64,000 bases of DNA. It comes from Scleromitrula shiraiana. Lineage: Eukaryota; Ascomycota; Leotiomycetes; Helotiales; Sclerotiniaceae. Positions 21,315 through 33,700 of the stretch are shown piece by piece. The first letter of the stretch is position 1. Each line of letters begins with the position of its first letter. The notes beneath the pieces are model-generated. The model was not told the DNA's origin. It saw only the letters and a program-made list of their open reading frames with translations, and ran no database searches. The stretch is from contig JABELC010000015.1 of the NCBI GenBank assembly GCA_028455995.1, forward strand, positions 372,001 through 436,000. The letters are read 5' to 3'. Both the position numbers and the translations under genes were made by a program.

Positions 21315-24023
21315 TCACAACCCCCAAAAGACCCCCCATAAAACCAACACACCCCCAATCTTCACCCCGAACTCAAGCTCGCCGCCAACCTTCACTCTTC
21401 TTCCTCCCCCCTGAAACGCAGTTTTGTCCGTCTCAGTCCCCTGTTTTTCTCCCGACTTGCTCGGTCCCCCCGCTCCATTCCCCTCACCTGCTCCTCCTAC
21501 TCCACCCGCTCCTCCTACTCCACCAGCTCCTCCTACTCCACCAGCTCCTCCTACTCCACCAGCTCCTCCTACTCCACCCGCTCCTCCTGCTGCAACCACA
21601 GGCGAACTAGATGTAGATGCGTGCGCAGAACTAGCAAGAGGCGTAACCGTAGCCGTGCTCGTAACCGTCGTACTCGAGTGCCTCCCGTCCTTCACACTAT
21701 CAGTCTTACCAACCGCCGCCTTGCCATCAAAAACCCCCGTCCCCGTAACACTAATACTCCACTGTACCACCCCGCCCGCTTTTCCCTCCGCTGCTACTCT
21801 TTGCGCGCCATCGCCATCGCCATCTCCGTGTCCGTTTGAATCATCCCAGGTCTCGAACGAGGGAATGGGGATTCGATTGGGGATTGTGCGGAGGTTGTCT
21901 ATATCTGTCCACGCATCGCCCCCGGTACCGAGATCGAAAAATCTACCGTCGTGGGGATCTGGCGATCCGGTATCGCTGTCTATTGATGCGATTTGGGTGA
22001 TGGTGGGTCCGTCGTTTTGGACTGGGTCCCAGAGACTTTTTCCGTCATTTTTATCCTTAATGAAATCAAAATGATCATCACCCGTTCCACCTAATCCAGA
22101 GTTGATATGTTCTCCGATCTTATCAAATCCAGATTGGATATCGGATTTCAGAGATGATAGGTCGGGGGTATTGAAATCGGGGGATATTTGGTTGATTTTA
22201 TCGTTGATATCATCGACATTCGGTAGTGGGATGGAGGGGATGGAGGGATTTGAAGGTGGGTTAGGATTAGGATTTTGTGGGGCACCGCCGCCGCCTTCTT
22301 GTAGTTTGAACGTTTTGATGGATTTTATGAGCCAGTACCTATATTTCTATGTTAGTAGTGAAATAGCACCGTCATTTCATCTACTCAAATGAACATATAA
22401 CCGCCCGCGAAAAATAATAAAAAAGGGAGAGAAGGAAAAACACGTACTGCTCACTAAACTCCCCCGGATTCCCAGCAACCCAATCCACACAACTCCCCGC
22501 CCTACTCGCACAATTTCCTCCTCCCCAAACCGAGCCCGCCCAATCCCCACAAAACGTCGTATCGAAAACTAATCTGTGTTCTTTAAATTGAGAAGGGATA
22601 TCACAATTAGAACTACCTTGGAAATTGGCGTTTGGTGCACCCCATGTTGAGGTATCGGGGGAGTCGGATGAGATGTCGGAGGGTTCGGTGCCGCGGGGAA
22701 AGAAAAATATGCGGATTGAGGTGGGTGTCCATTCTACTGTTGAGGTGTTAGTTTAATTTGAAAGAGGTGATAAGAGATGGAGGAAAGGGGTGAGATTTAC
22801 AAGCATAGGTTCCGCCGCCTGCGGCGTTGAATCCGCTTCCGTAGCTTGAGGGTGAGTCGGAAGTTACGGTGCAGCCGGCGTTGGATGTTTCGAAGTTGTT
22901 GCAGTTGGTGCGACTGAGAGTGCCGGTCTGAGAGAAGGGGGACATAGAACATGTTGATCCGCTGTCTATCTGTTATAAAGGACAAGCTGGCAAGAATAGT
23001 GGGGAAAAAAGTTGTAGGAAATATAATGGGTGTGAGAATCATAAGAGAACAACTTACGTGTGGAGCGAAATGAAGTTGTTGGATTGACTATTAACTCCTT
23101 CAATGATATCGATCTCGCCTACATTTTGTATTAACACTTCAACAACGGCAAGAAAACGCGTAAAATGTTTCAAATCATCAACGTACCATTATAAGGCCAA
23201 TTATCACCCACAGTCCACACTACCCACCCAAAAAATTAGCCACATCCCATACCTGAATCCAAAGAAAAAAAAACGCACTACTAGGCCAAACCCCACAAAC
23301 ACCCCCAGGCATATGTTTCAAATCCACCACCCAAAGTCCATTTGACCACCGCTCCTTACTCTCAATCCTAATACTTTTCCTGCCTGGTCCTCCGCTGCTC
23401 AATACACTGGTTGAATCAACACCCATGTATACACCATCATCTGATAATTTAACGAGCCCGAGAGATGTAGCTTCGGATTGGGATATGTAGGATACGAAAC
23501 CATGGGTTGGATCGGCATCGGTGAAGAAGTTGAAGGAGGAGAGGAGGGTGGTGGGTGTGAGGTTGGAGGTTAGTTTGTAGTTTGATGATCCTGAGGGTGG
23601 GTATGATGGGGGAGGGGAGGGTTTAGATTTAGAGTCGTGCGCGTCGTGTTTGGGGTCGGTGTCATGGGGGGATGGGGTTAGATGGGGAATATCTGTGAGA
23701 CCGGAGAGACCGGAGTTGGGGGTGCCGTCATGATTAGATGGGAAGGAGAATGGTGAGTTAGCACTAGAGTCATCGGTGGAAGGGGAAGAAGGTTTATGAT
23801 CTGTAGATAGACCAGAGAGATCGGATAAAGAATCGGAGTTTTGAGTGGAAGGGATAGAAAGGAGGGGATTGGAGTTAGAATCGAGGGTAGGAAGTTTGAA
23901 ATCCGAGATGCCCGGTAAATCCTTAAGGTCGTTCAAGGAAGGAAGAGCAGTCGTGAATATAGGTAGAGAAAGAATAAGAATCGGAAGATTGGAAAATTGC
24001 AAAGAAACAGATCTTGCCATCAT
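21315..24023 (-). CDS. GH16 endo-beta-glucanase, secreted with probable GPI anchor
   Basis: Cell-wall beta-1,3(4)-glucanase-like enzyme. Six exons: 23282-24023, 23187-23219, 23058-23118, 22801-22961, 22448-22736 and 21315-22338. Phases agree and give 769 residues. The start ATG (24023) yields a signal peptide (MMARSVSLQFSNLPILILSL). Ser/Pro/Asp-rich linker ~30-150. The GH16 fold begins about 160 (FNFFTDADPTHGFVSYIS). The catalytic motif is GEIDIIEGVN, with E260, D262 and E265. A conserved FFPRG strand and Cys pairs follow. The exon 1 donor (CCTA|GTAGTG) is non-ideal and leaves WPMWTVG, one residue shorter than the usual WPAxWTVG, so that junction is the least certain part. After residue ~450 comes a long low-complexity tail with GGVGGA repeats, then a hydrophobic end (KIGGVLVLWGVFWGL) suited to GPI attachment. 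Remodelling of its own wall or of host glucan is inferred. Confidence 0.85.
21490..21591 (-). repeat. 18-bp coding minisatellite (GGVGGA hexapeptide)
   Basis: Five full units of GCTCCTCCTACTCCACCM on the plus strand plus a partial sixth, within the C-terminal tail of the GH16 gene. The unit is a multiple of three, so copy-number change keeps the frame. Confidence 0.9.
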
Positions 24024-24911
24024 GAATGAATGAATAATAAAAAAGAGTGTAACTTTCCTCACTTTAAGAGGAAATCAAAAAGCAAAGCAAAAAACACCAA
24101 GTAAAGAGCGAGAGAGAGTAAGAAACCCAAAAGAAGTGTGTACCAATGTACCAGTATCGAAGTCAATCCTCAGAGAAGGATCAAAAAGAAGGACGCGTGA
24201 GCAACCAGTCTTAACATAAACCATCCGTCCCAACTTCATGACCCGCCACTCTCCTCATTCTCTTCTCATTCTGATACAAACATTCCTACGATATCGATAT
24301 TCCATATCGATAGGTGCCCTTGTTTCGCTTAGCTTGGCATATGAAGGAGTCGAATGAAAAAAAAAACGCGCTTCATAGCCACGAATGAAACGACGTGAGG
24401 AATTTCAATAGTGCCATAATACGGTGCCAAGAATGAAGGCAAATCTAAAAGTTAAATGGCTTCATTCATTTTTGGATGGTGACACGCAATTTCTTTTTTT
24501 ATTTCTCACTTGAGATTCGTTCGATGTTCATAGTCTGAGAGATGAAACGGATCTAGAATTTTTGGGTAGAATAGATCTTAGACACACTGACTCATCAGAT
24601 CTGCCGACAATGCCATTTATGTCGACCAACAAGTTCCGAGCGAGTTGAATTCTGCTTCATGTTTTAATAATAGCACGCGTGACTGTGAAAGAATTATTAT
24701 GTATCGTGATAGATAATGCCAAATCAATTTGAAAGTGTAAATAACTAGGTAGCTTAAATGTACTTTATTCCCATAACCAAGAACGAAAACCGATGCATGC
24801 AGGTGATATACAAACAGTGAGCGGAAGACTAACCACCTAGTTCATGATGTTTCTCTTCAAACTTGTTGTCTTTTTCACGAATATCGCATTCTACACACCA
24901 ACTCCGCCAAA
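24024..24911. other. Intergenic, probable promoter of the GH16 gene
   Basis: No open frame of note. It contains a dyad ATCGATATTCCATATCGAT near 24293-24311 that could bind a regulator. It also forms the 3' flank of the b5-acyl-CoA dehydrogenase gene. Confidence 0.45.
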
Positions 24912-26734
24912 CTACAATTTCATACCCAATGCCTTGCCCACCCTCAAACTCTGTCTGATACTCAAATCCAACATAATCTCCTCACTCCCACCAGGAATAG
25001 CATAAGCCCTAACATCCCTGTACAACCTCTCTACCTTTCCTCCCTGTCCCCCACGACTATAACTCAGACCCCCAAAGATTTGACTAGCTTCTCTAGCACA
25101 AAACTCAAACGTAACCGTCGCCTGAGCCTTTAGCCCCGCAATCGGGCCACCAAGTCTCAACATCGCTTCAGTTTCGCCCATTTTTGAGCATTGGAATATG
25201 AGCGATTCGAGCCAGGAATAGGAGGCTTCGATTTGACGGGCCATGTGGGCGAGCTTGAGTCGGATGACGGGGTGATCGATGAGTTTTTTGTTGAAGGTTC
25301 GGCGTTTGTGTGCGTATTTTACGCATTCTTCGTAGCAGACGCGGGAGAATCGGAGACATTGGATGATTATACCAATTCTCTCGTGGTTGAAGTTTGTCAT
25401 TATGACTATCATAGGCATTTAAGTTAGTAAAGGATTAATGAAAGATTGGAGACGATGTGTGTATACCTTTGAAGCCTTGGTTTTCTTTTCCGATAAGATT
25501 CTCGACGGGCACTTTTACATCTTCAAATGTAATGTATGTAGTACCACTGGACCATACACCTTGACAATCCATCTTCCTCGTACTGACACCGCCGGCCGAT
25601 CTCTCGATCAAAAGAACACTGATACCATTCATACCCTCCTTTCCTGTCCTAACCGCCGTCGTGAAATAATCACACCAAATTCCATTGGTAATCCATTTCT
25701 TCTCTCCATTAACAATGTAATGCTTACCATCTTCCGTTAACTTGGCCTCGCATGTTAAATTCGCCACATCAGAACCTGCATCCGGTTCCGTGATTGCGAG
25801 ACAAATTCTTTTATCTCCATTTAAAATGCCGGGTAAAATTCTCTCCACGAGAGGTTTCTTTCCAAATTTAACCAAGGGCGGACAGCCAATTCCAAATCCA
25901 CCGATTACATTCCAAACAAAGCCTCCACTAGCTGCTCGGGACAATTCATCCGTAAGCAGCATTTCATGGAATAAATCCCATTTTTCTGGCGCTACACTCT
26001 TAATTCTATTTGAGGTATATTGTGTCGGGTAATGCATTCCCATGAGACCGGCTAAATATCCACGAGTTCCCATTTGTTTGTAAATTTCATCGGGGACCTT
26101 TCTGGCTTCGTCCCATTCTCCGACGTTGGGCTCGATTTCGTTGGATACCCATTCACGGACTTCATCTCTGAGGGCAGCGTGCGTTTCGTTGAAATATGGA
26201 GAATGATACTATTTGATTTGATGTTAGTATTCTTCTTCTTGTTTTTCTTTGCTCATTATAAGAAGGCTGAGGCAGGATAATAAGATAAGATAAGATACAT
26301 ACACCCTGATACCAACTTGGATCCGCAAACGGAATCAAATCACCATAAGGATCTAGCGGATCTTCCTGTTCCACGACCTCCTGCGCAGAACTTGTAGGAA
26401 CCGGTACAACGACACCACTTTCAGCCTGTGGTTTGACAGCCTCTTGTTTTGCAGCTGGAAGGGAAGGAGGTGGGGTTGGAGGTGCGGCGGATTTCTTGGT
26501 GTCTAATGAACCAACATGTAGTTTGGCTTTGTATTTTTTGAGAATGCCCTCATTGTGATATTTCCAGAATTGTTTCGAGGCATCTTTGCCAGCGACTCGG
26601 GTGAGGATCTTCTTGCCGCCTGGATGGTCGTCTTGGAAGGTGGTTAGATCGTAGACATCCTCGTCGATTACGACGTATAGATCTGTTGGTTTGTTATGTG
26701 ATGCTACTTCGCTTTGACTGAAGGTCTTCGCCAT
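24912..26734 (-). CDS. Cytochrome b5-acyl-CoA dehydrogenase fusion
   Basis: Flavoprotein of the acyl-CoA dehydrogenase superfamily with an N-terminal heme domain. Exons are 26303-26734, 25467-26208 and 24912-25405 (555 aa). The start is the ATG before AKTFSQSEVASHNK; a TTG-led upstream extension is not used. Residues ~5-80 are cytochrome b5 (YVVIDEDVYDLTTFQDDHPGG with the heme His, second His in KYHNEG). A Pro/Ala linker follows (~85-125). The ACAD part (~145-555) shows ITEPDAGSD (flavin site), KKWITNG and a C-terminal RDVRAYAIPGGSEEIMLDL. The usual catalytic Glu of the YEGT motif is absent there (AIPGGSEE). A Glu in NHERIG sits where isovaleryl/long-chain enzymes carry their base. The heme domain suggests electron transfer on or off the flavin without ETF. 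The substrate is unknown. No peroxisomal SKL or clear mitochondrial presequence is seen. Confidence 0.9.
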
Positions 26735-27847
26735 TTTGGTTTCCTTTCTTTGAAATGAAGTTCGCGGGGCTGTTGGACTTTCTGGCCTGGTTGGACAATG
26801 TTTCAAATGCGATATATGCCGCCTCTTCTAATGCTGAGAAAAGGAAAGAGTAATTGAGGCAATTAGGAATAGAAATAAAGATGATAAAATAAGAAGAAGG
26901 TGAGATATCGATAGATTTATGATTAATAGTGTTGATTGTTCTTTCTCTTAAGAAGGAACCAAGGTCGGTTTTGTTTGAGGATTACAAGTCAGTTCGGTTG
27001 GACCTCTTTCACATGTCAGCTTAGACTTTCTTTACTACTCGAGTAGGTCTTTAACATCTATTTATCACCAAGCACTATATAAATATTCATTAATATATGG
27101 ATTAGTTTTAGGATATTTCAGCCCCCTCTATGTACTTCCTTAGCTTTTCTTACTTCATCGTCCGTTTCCAAATATTGACCTTTCCCCGGATTTTCTCCAG
27201 ATTTTGTACCAGGCCGTCGAAAACAACCATCACATGTACCAATTCTTACCATTGTCACTTATATAATTGGCTCAAATATCGTATTTGGATTTGCATGTGA
27301 AGATTGAATTGAACCAACAGACCGAATGCATACAACATATTTGATGTGGATTTGGTTAAGCGTTGATTCGCCGAGGGAAATAGTTTATGCCGAGGTATGT
27401 TTTGTATCCGAAAGTAGTTACACGTGACCGTTCTCGGCATTTTCGTTTTATAATATTAGGTGTATGAAAACCAACAACTGCACTACATGCAACCAAACCA
27501 GTGTTGGAGATGAAGGGCTCTAGCTTACAGAGTTGGAATTTTACCTACCCAGTCTGACATCAACCGGTCTTTAATACTTGTGACACAACTAAAGAGCAAA
27601 CAGACGAGCATACATCATATCCATATCGGCCAAACCAGGCCTGTTTTCCCACGCACATGATGAGTATGTTTGTATTACATACATGTATACAGGAGTATAT
27701 TACAGTGATTTAAGATTGGATGTCTTCTTGAAATACGCCATGTTCAAATCTTTAGCCAAATCATTTCTCTGAGCCATATGTATTTAGATCACGTGAATGA
27801 ACGTATGCGATTAGGCAAGCGCCCATATTGCTGGTAACCTTGCTATC
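26735..27847. other. Intergenic
   Basis: The 5' flank of the b5-ACAD gene on the left and of the ankyrin-like ORF on the right. Frames at 27255-27440 and 27761-27958 are short and lack support. Confidence 0.5.
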
Positions 27848-28369
27848 ATGGATGCTACTCGAGACTCTTTTAGAAGAAACTTGCATACGAGGGTTGGTGA
27901 ACGCAAGTTCTGGGTTTTGATGACACACCAGAATAAACGCGGCGACACGGCCTTGCACGTTGCAGCCAAAGCAGGTAGTTTGAAGGGGGTTCGGAGCGTG
28001 TATCGACTCTTCTTTAGATATGAATGCGACCCGCAGTTTGATATCGATGACTATGAGTATCCCGTAGAATTTTGGGATTGGACTGTTGGCGATGCGGCTG
28101 AAGAGGATAATGGTCCCGCATTAGACTTTGTGTGTACTAGGAATCGACGGTGGCAGAGCGCTTCTGATTTAGCGCGTGAGGCTGGGTCTTTGGGTAGATG
28201 GGTTGCGGGGAGGAGCCATTGGGTGGGGATTTGGGAGGCGCGGTATAGGCATCTTTGTTTTGAGATAGTTTTCCAGGTCGGCTCTGAGTTTCTGGAGTTA
28301 GACATTTTGGATGTTCTTAGAGTTTTATGTTTGTTTGTTTATTGTTTTCCACACGATGGAAGCATCTAA
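27848..28369 (+). CDS. Small ankyrin-like protein (173 aa), possible fragment
   Basis: Single-exon ORF from ATG 27848. Residues ~36-62 (NKRGDTALHVAAKAGSLKGV) form a canonical ankyrin helix pair. A second, weaker one lies at ~108-125 (RWQSASDLAREAGSLGRW). Between them is an acidic insert (IDDYEYPVEFWDW). The C-terminus is hydrophobic and shows no repeat. Two ankyrin units alone are few for a stable domain, so this may be a remnant of a larger NACHT/ankyrin gene, fitting the accessory character of the next 12 kb. The partner is unknown. Confidence 0.55.
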   Translation: MDATRDSFRRNLHTRVGERKFWVLMTHQNKRGDTALHVAAKAGSLKGVRSVYRLFFRYECDPQFDIDDYEYPVEFWDWTVGDAAEEDNGPALDFVCTRNRRWQSASDLAREAGSLGRWVAGRSHWVGIWEARYRHLCFEIVFQVGSEFLELDILDVLRVLCLFVYCFPHDGSI

Positions 28370-28787
28370 TTTGTTATATTTTGAGAGAATCGAGGCACAC
28401 TGCAATTATGGCACAGATTATTCAAACGAGGCAACCAAATAAGATATAATCATCAACCAATCAACTATCATGTTCAGAGGCGTACATCAGTTGATAACTA
28501 AGCTTCTCATAGGCTCAAACTTCTAGGGCGACGTAAGGTTAATCCCTACCATCCTGCTTACACCTGCTTCCTATACTTCATCAAATGGGAGTGAAACTAA
28601 GTTGGTAATAATGTAAAGCTCATTGATAGTGTTTATATAGCATACAATAAATCACTCCTCCTCGGTATACCTATACCTTTCCAATATTCTCCGTCTCATA
28701 GCGCGCATATAATCTGGTTGATGCACCTTCTTATTGCGATCAATCCGATGCATGAGCTCATCTATCCACCTCTCCAAATTAGTATGA
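28370..28787. other. Short intergenic segment
   Basis: A minus-strand frame of 114 codons (28652-28996) starts with GTG and lies antisense to amidase-homologous sequence. I treat it as a shadow. No start exon for the amidase was found here. Confidence 0.5.
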
Positions 28788-30431
28788 CCACCCCTCAAAT
28801 CCTCCGGTCCCCAAAATGTCCTCCACATCCCCGCCACATGTGGGATCCTCTCTACACTGGAGATAGATATTACTTCTTCACATTCAATCACTTCTCTTCT
28901 GTCCATTATTTCAACTCGCCAACTCTCCGCTAAAATCATTACGACCGCATTCTGTAAACGCGCGGCCATTGCGCAACAATTAACTAATTGTATCACTGAA
29001 CCTTTATTTACATCAGCGATAGCTAGAGCAGAAGAATTGGATGCATATTTAGAGCGAGAAGCTAAACTATGGGGACCCCTTCATGGATTACCCATTACAG
29101 TTAAAGATTCCTTCGACATCAAAGATGTGGATAGTTCAATCGGACTCGCCTCTCTATGTTTCAAACCCGCCACTCAAAATTCCTCTTTAGTTAATCTCCT
29201 TCTCTCATTAGGCTGTATAATTATAGCCAAGACCAATGTTCCCCAAACGCTCAATTCACTCGATAGTGTGAATAATGTGTTCGGGCGTACTATGAATCCT
29301 ATCAACCGTTTGTGTACTGCGGGGGGTAGTTCGGGGGGTGAGGGGGTCATTGTAGCGATGGCGGGGGGGTGGGGTGGGGTCAATGATGGGGTGGGGTCAA
29401 TGATGGGGTGGGGTGCGGATACGGGGGGAAGTATTAGGGTACCCGCTACGTGTAATGGAATATTCGGAGTTAAATTTAGCTCGGGACGAAACCCAGCTGG
29501 TGGCGGACCTGCTATTGCTATGGATGGAGCAACGAGATGTGGTGTTCAAGCTGTGGCTGGACCACTGGCAAGAAGTATGGAGGATCTTCAGGTAGTGTTG
29601 AAGGAAGTTATACCTAGAGCATGGATGTTTGGTGAAGATTGTATAGTCTCGTCTTGGGCTGATCAGACTTTGAAGGGGAGCGGAGAGAATGGTGAATTTT
29701 TGTTCGGTATTTTGAGGGGAGATGGAAATTGCGAACCTCTACCTCCGATGCTAAAGCTACTAGACGAAGTAAAATCAATGCTGAACCACCATCCGAACAC
29801 TAAAGCAATCAATCTCCCCACTCCACCCGCATGGACCAAATGCCAAAGCGTCATGTCCAAATTAATGGCAATAGACGGCGGCAATGCAATGGCCGATCTA
29901 ATCGACGCAACCAATGATCCACTAGTCCCCTGGATGGTCAGAAAAGTTAGGCGCAGTGAGCCCAAATCTCTCTCTGAACTCGCTGAACTTCAAGTCAAAC
30001 GATCCCAAATTGAACAAGAAATGCTGAAGCTTTGGATCAGGGATGACTTGAACGGCAGCAAAAAATCAAAGGTTGATGCAATCATTTGTCTAGTAGCACC
30101 ACATCCTGTACCTGAGGTTGAGAAATATAACGCCGCGGGGTATACCTCAAGTTAGTCTTTACTTGATTGTCCGGTAGGTACGGTGCCGGTGAGAAATTTT
30201 GAGGAGCACGATTTGGAGTTGCGTGTGGAGCAAGGGGGAAAAGTGATTTCTAGTTGGGATGCGAGAAATAGGGAGTTATGGGATGAAGAGAAGATGGATA
30301 GGAGGGTTTATTTAGGGACGTCGTTGTCTGTTCAGATTGTTACGCCGAGGTTGCAGGATCAGAGGTTGATTATGGCGATGGGGCTTGTTGATGCTGCTGT
30401 ACATGGGGCAAAGAATAAAGCGAAGTTGTGA
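28788..30431 (+). pseudogene. Amidase-signature (AS) family hydrolase, disrupted
   Basis: Amidase-family homology runs in one frame from about 28797 (NVLHIPATCGIL) to 30431. All three catalytic elements are visible: Lys in PITVKDSFDI, Ser in TAGGSSGGEG, and the nucleophile Ser in ADTGGSIR. Lesions: no in-frame ATG lies between the TGA at 28785 and the conserved region. A TAG at 30153 interrupts the conserved GYTSS.LLDCPVGTVPVRN segment, with homology continuing directly in frame. The loop before the nucleophile is lengthened by about ten residues through a 17-bp repeat. An intron removing the TAG would be only 27 bases and would delete conserved residues. A functional 5' exon outside the visible homology remains possible, but three defects favour a pseudogene. 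Confidence 0.75.
29371..29414 (+). repeat. 17-bp tandem repeat in the amidase active-site loop
   Basis: Two full copies of GGGGTGGGGTCAATGAT and a third partial copy, in a very G-rich stretch. It encodes GWGGVNDGVGSMMGWG, which family members lack. Confidence 0.85.
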
Positions 30432-30709
30432 TTTGGCTTTGATGTGGAAGTATCTTTGTTGGTAGATATCTAGATGTGACACGTCTGCAATATTTTTGAA
30501 ATTCGTTAAAACCTTCAGACTTTGGGAATTTATTTGTACGTTATGTAAGTATATAAATTGTTCTCTTCCATAGCCTTCTCCATTCTATCACAATCTAAAA
30601 GCACCAAGTATTTATTCATACTCCCATGTCTACTCCACCCTCCCCTCGATCATCAAAACCATTCCTTCTCGTACAAACCTCTCACCATCATCCTCCATAC
30701 CCTATCTCC

Positions 30710-33700
30710 TTAAATCACCCTCACCACCACACCACCTCCCAAGCCCCCCCTCACAACCCCCACCTCCCCACCCCTCCCAAAAACCACATCTCCCGTCTCC
30801 GAAACCATCCCCAAAATCCCTTTCCTCATACTCATCCAAGCCGCCGGCACGAAAAAATATCGAGTATAGCATGTATACGGGGGAGGATAAAACAAATCAA
30901 CAGAGCAAACCCAACCGTTTTCATCTAAGAAGATTAGGAGTTGGTGGGCAAAAGGACCGGGGGTTGTGCCGAGGATTTTTTTGATGTTGGGGGTGGTTTG
31001 AGATTGGGTTTGTGGGGGGAATAGTGGTGAGAGATGGGGTGTTTGGGGTGGAGTTGTTGAGATGGGAATGGTGTAGATGTGGGTAGATGTTTGCGGGTTG
31101 GTTTTCTTTTTGTGTTTCTCAAGATCCTTGGTAGATATTCTCGTGATGATCGAAGGTCCACTAGCAATTATATCTTCAAAGTGAAATAGGCGATCCTGTC
31201 TATCATCATCATAGACTTCTTCTGCATTTTTGGTAAATTCCCATTCGGTCATATCATCCCACGAGTAGATCTGTACTTGATGTTGCGTAACCAATACAAG
31301 TTCATCGTCATTCCGAGGATCATTTATCCATTTCCACTGCACTCGCGACGCCTTCTCTGTTTCACTCACCAATTCCTTTGTCCCAAGCGACCATACATAA
31401 TCAACCAAACGGGTCGATACTAATATCTTACTCCCATCAGGACTTAGAAGTAATTGGCGCAACCCAAGCGCATAGCCCAATTGATGATTCATAAGCTCCT
31501 CACACACACTCACATTTCCCTCGTGATCTTTAGATAATCGCATCACCTTGAATGTACCAGCAGAATCTCCACTTGCAATGAGTTGGTGTGTTTCATTCCA
31601 ACAGAGAGTGAGAATTGATGTGCCAGGGCGTTTGTAGAGGGGTTGAAATGAAGGGGTTTCGGAATCGAGGTTATAAGTTTCGATTGAACCGTCTTCTCTT
31701 CCGCAAATGACTAGCCGACCTCCATGTGCGATTTTTAAATCTGTGACATCCCTTAACCGATCACGAATGTTTCCATTGGAAGCCGCAATTTTTCCTATTG
31801 TTGGATCGGGTAAATAATGACTTCCATCTTCACCCGTGTAGTCGCATTTCCGCACCAATACAGAAGGTTCCCAAACATTAACTTGAGCACCACAAATATC
31901 CAAAAGTCTCGCACCATCACTCGTAAACGCTAACCCAGCAGCCCCTTCATCCGAAACTCTACCATGATAAAGTAACCTCAAAGTCTCAAAATCAAACAAT
32001 TTGATATTTCCATCCGAGTCCGCAGCCCCAAGTATTTTTCCATCTGGAGAAACTGCAAGTACATGTACATCAACCTGAGCATGACATCTAACCACTCTCA
32101 ATTCTGTATCAAAAATTGCAACATCTCCATCCATATAACAAACTGCCACAGTATTCTTCATTTCATTGGGATTGAAGCAAACGCATACGATATTATTTGA
32201 TGTATCCAATCCATTGTCACCCTGTTTCATGCACCAGCCAACTTGAGATCTTGATTCTAAATCCCATAATAAGAGTGGCATACTGCGATATACAATCCCC
32301 ATTAATCTTTGTGTGGATGAGATGGTTATCATAGAAGGTGCGCGCGATATGATGGGTTTATGATCATCGGTCGGTAATGCGTGGCTCCAATTGTCATATG
32401 ACACCACTGAACCATCTATTGTAGACCATGTAAACAACTCTTTAGATAGAGTAGCTACCATTATATGTTGATCATCTTCACTGAACTCCAACGACAAAGG
32501 CTGTACTTTGAATGCCTTCTCCCATATTTTAGTTCCTGTGCTAATTTCCCACAACTTGATCAATTTCAATCCAACAGAAACCAATAATTTCCCTGATTTT
32601 CCAAGTTTGAGTAACCTCAACGGCTCACCCTGTTCAACATATGTAACTTTTTGGCATGTGGATGTTAGGTGGATACTAATGACCCCATCGGAAAGTCCAA
32701 TAGCAAACCAAGGACCTTGAGCATCAAGACATCTAGCTCTCTCACCCGAGTGCCAGGAAGCTATCCGATCATCCCAATTCGATCCCGATAGACCACGAAC
32801 TTTCATATTTCCATTGGAACTTGCGTATTGCCTGTAGATTGCTGTGTCTTTCGGACAGAAAGGTGGAATTAGGCTATGTATGGCGCTGGGATATTTGAGT
32901 AGATTGGCCCCAAACTCCGTCACTATTCTTTGCATATCTTCCGCCCATGAAATGATCTCGTTGTCTTGCGACTCCCTCTGTGAGGTTTTGCTTGCTTGGT
33001 ATGTTTTTAGATGTCTTGAAGCTCGCATAATAAGGTCCAAATCATTGTTATGAGCCATCAGTTCGATCCAGCTTAAAACTCCATTCTTGAGAAATTTCGT
33101 CAAGGCGAGAAAAAGCGCATCAGGTGAGGAATCCGATCTAACAAGATGTTCCGAGAAAGACAATCTGGCATAATTCATGAAAACCTGTTGTTCTGATTTA
33201 TGTAAAGTATTAGTCAAGCTTTTACGTGTTTTGCTGGGCGTATCATCTGTTGTCAAGTATCCGATACATATCAAAGCAAGTTGACTATTAGCTTTCTGGG
33301 GTTGTACTCGAAAATCCGAATCCAGATCCGGGTTCAATAGAAATGTTCGAGCGGACTCATGCACAATCTGAACTCTATTCTGTTTGTCTACAAACACAAA
33401 CTGACCACAAAGACTTGAGATGGACTTTTCCAAATCTCTAGCAACCGCGGCTTTAAGATCTAAACGAATTGCCTCTTTCAATTCATCGATCGTAAGTGGC
33501 CTGGTAGCGAAGAGAGTCCATGTAAGTACTGCCTGGGCCAACTTCTTAGTGCGTGTTTTGTTTTCTAGAGACTGCAAGTTCCGGGTATATAAAGCGTCCA
33601 TTTCCTCGGGAACTTCACTTAGGATCTCTTCGAATTCTTCCATGGTGTATATATCTTCCAGTTGTCGCACGACGATAGCAGCCCAAAGAAAGCATCCAGC

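Noticed and set aside
21424..22074. 216-codon plus-strand Pro-rich frame
   Set aside because: It is antisense to the GH16 tail repeats, whose minus-strand frame joins in phase to the catalytic exons.
28652..28996. 114-codon minus-strand frame
   Set aside because: It starts with GTG and is antisense to amidase-homologous coding sequence, so it is most simply a shadow.
30153..30179. 27-base intron removing the amidase TAG
   Set aside because: It is far below the size of the other introns here and would delete residues conserved in the family.
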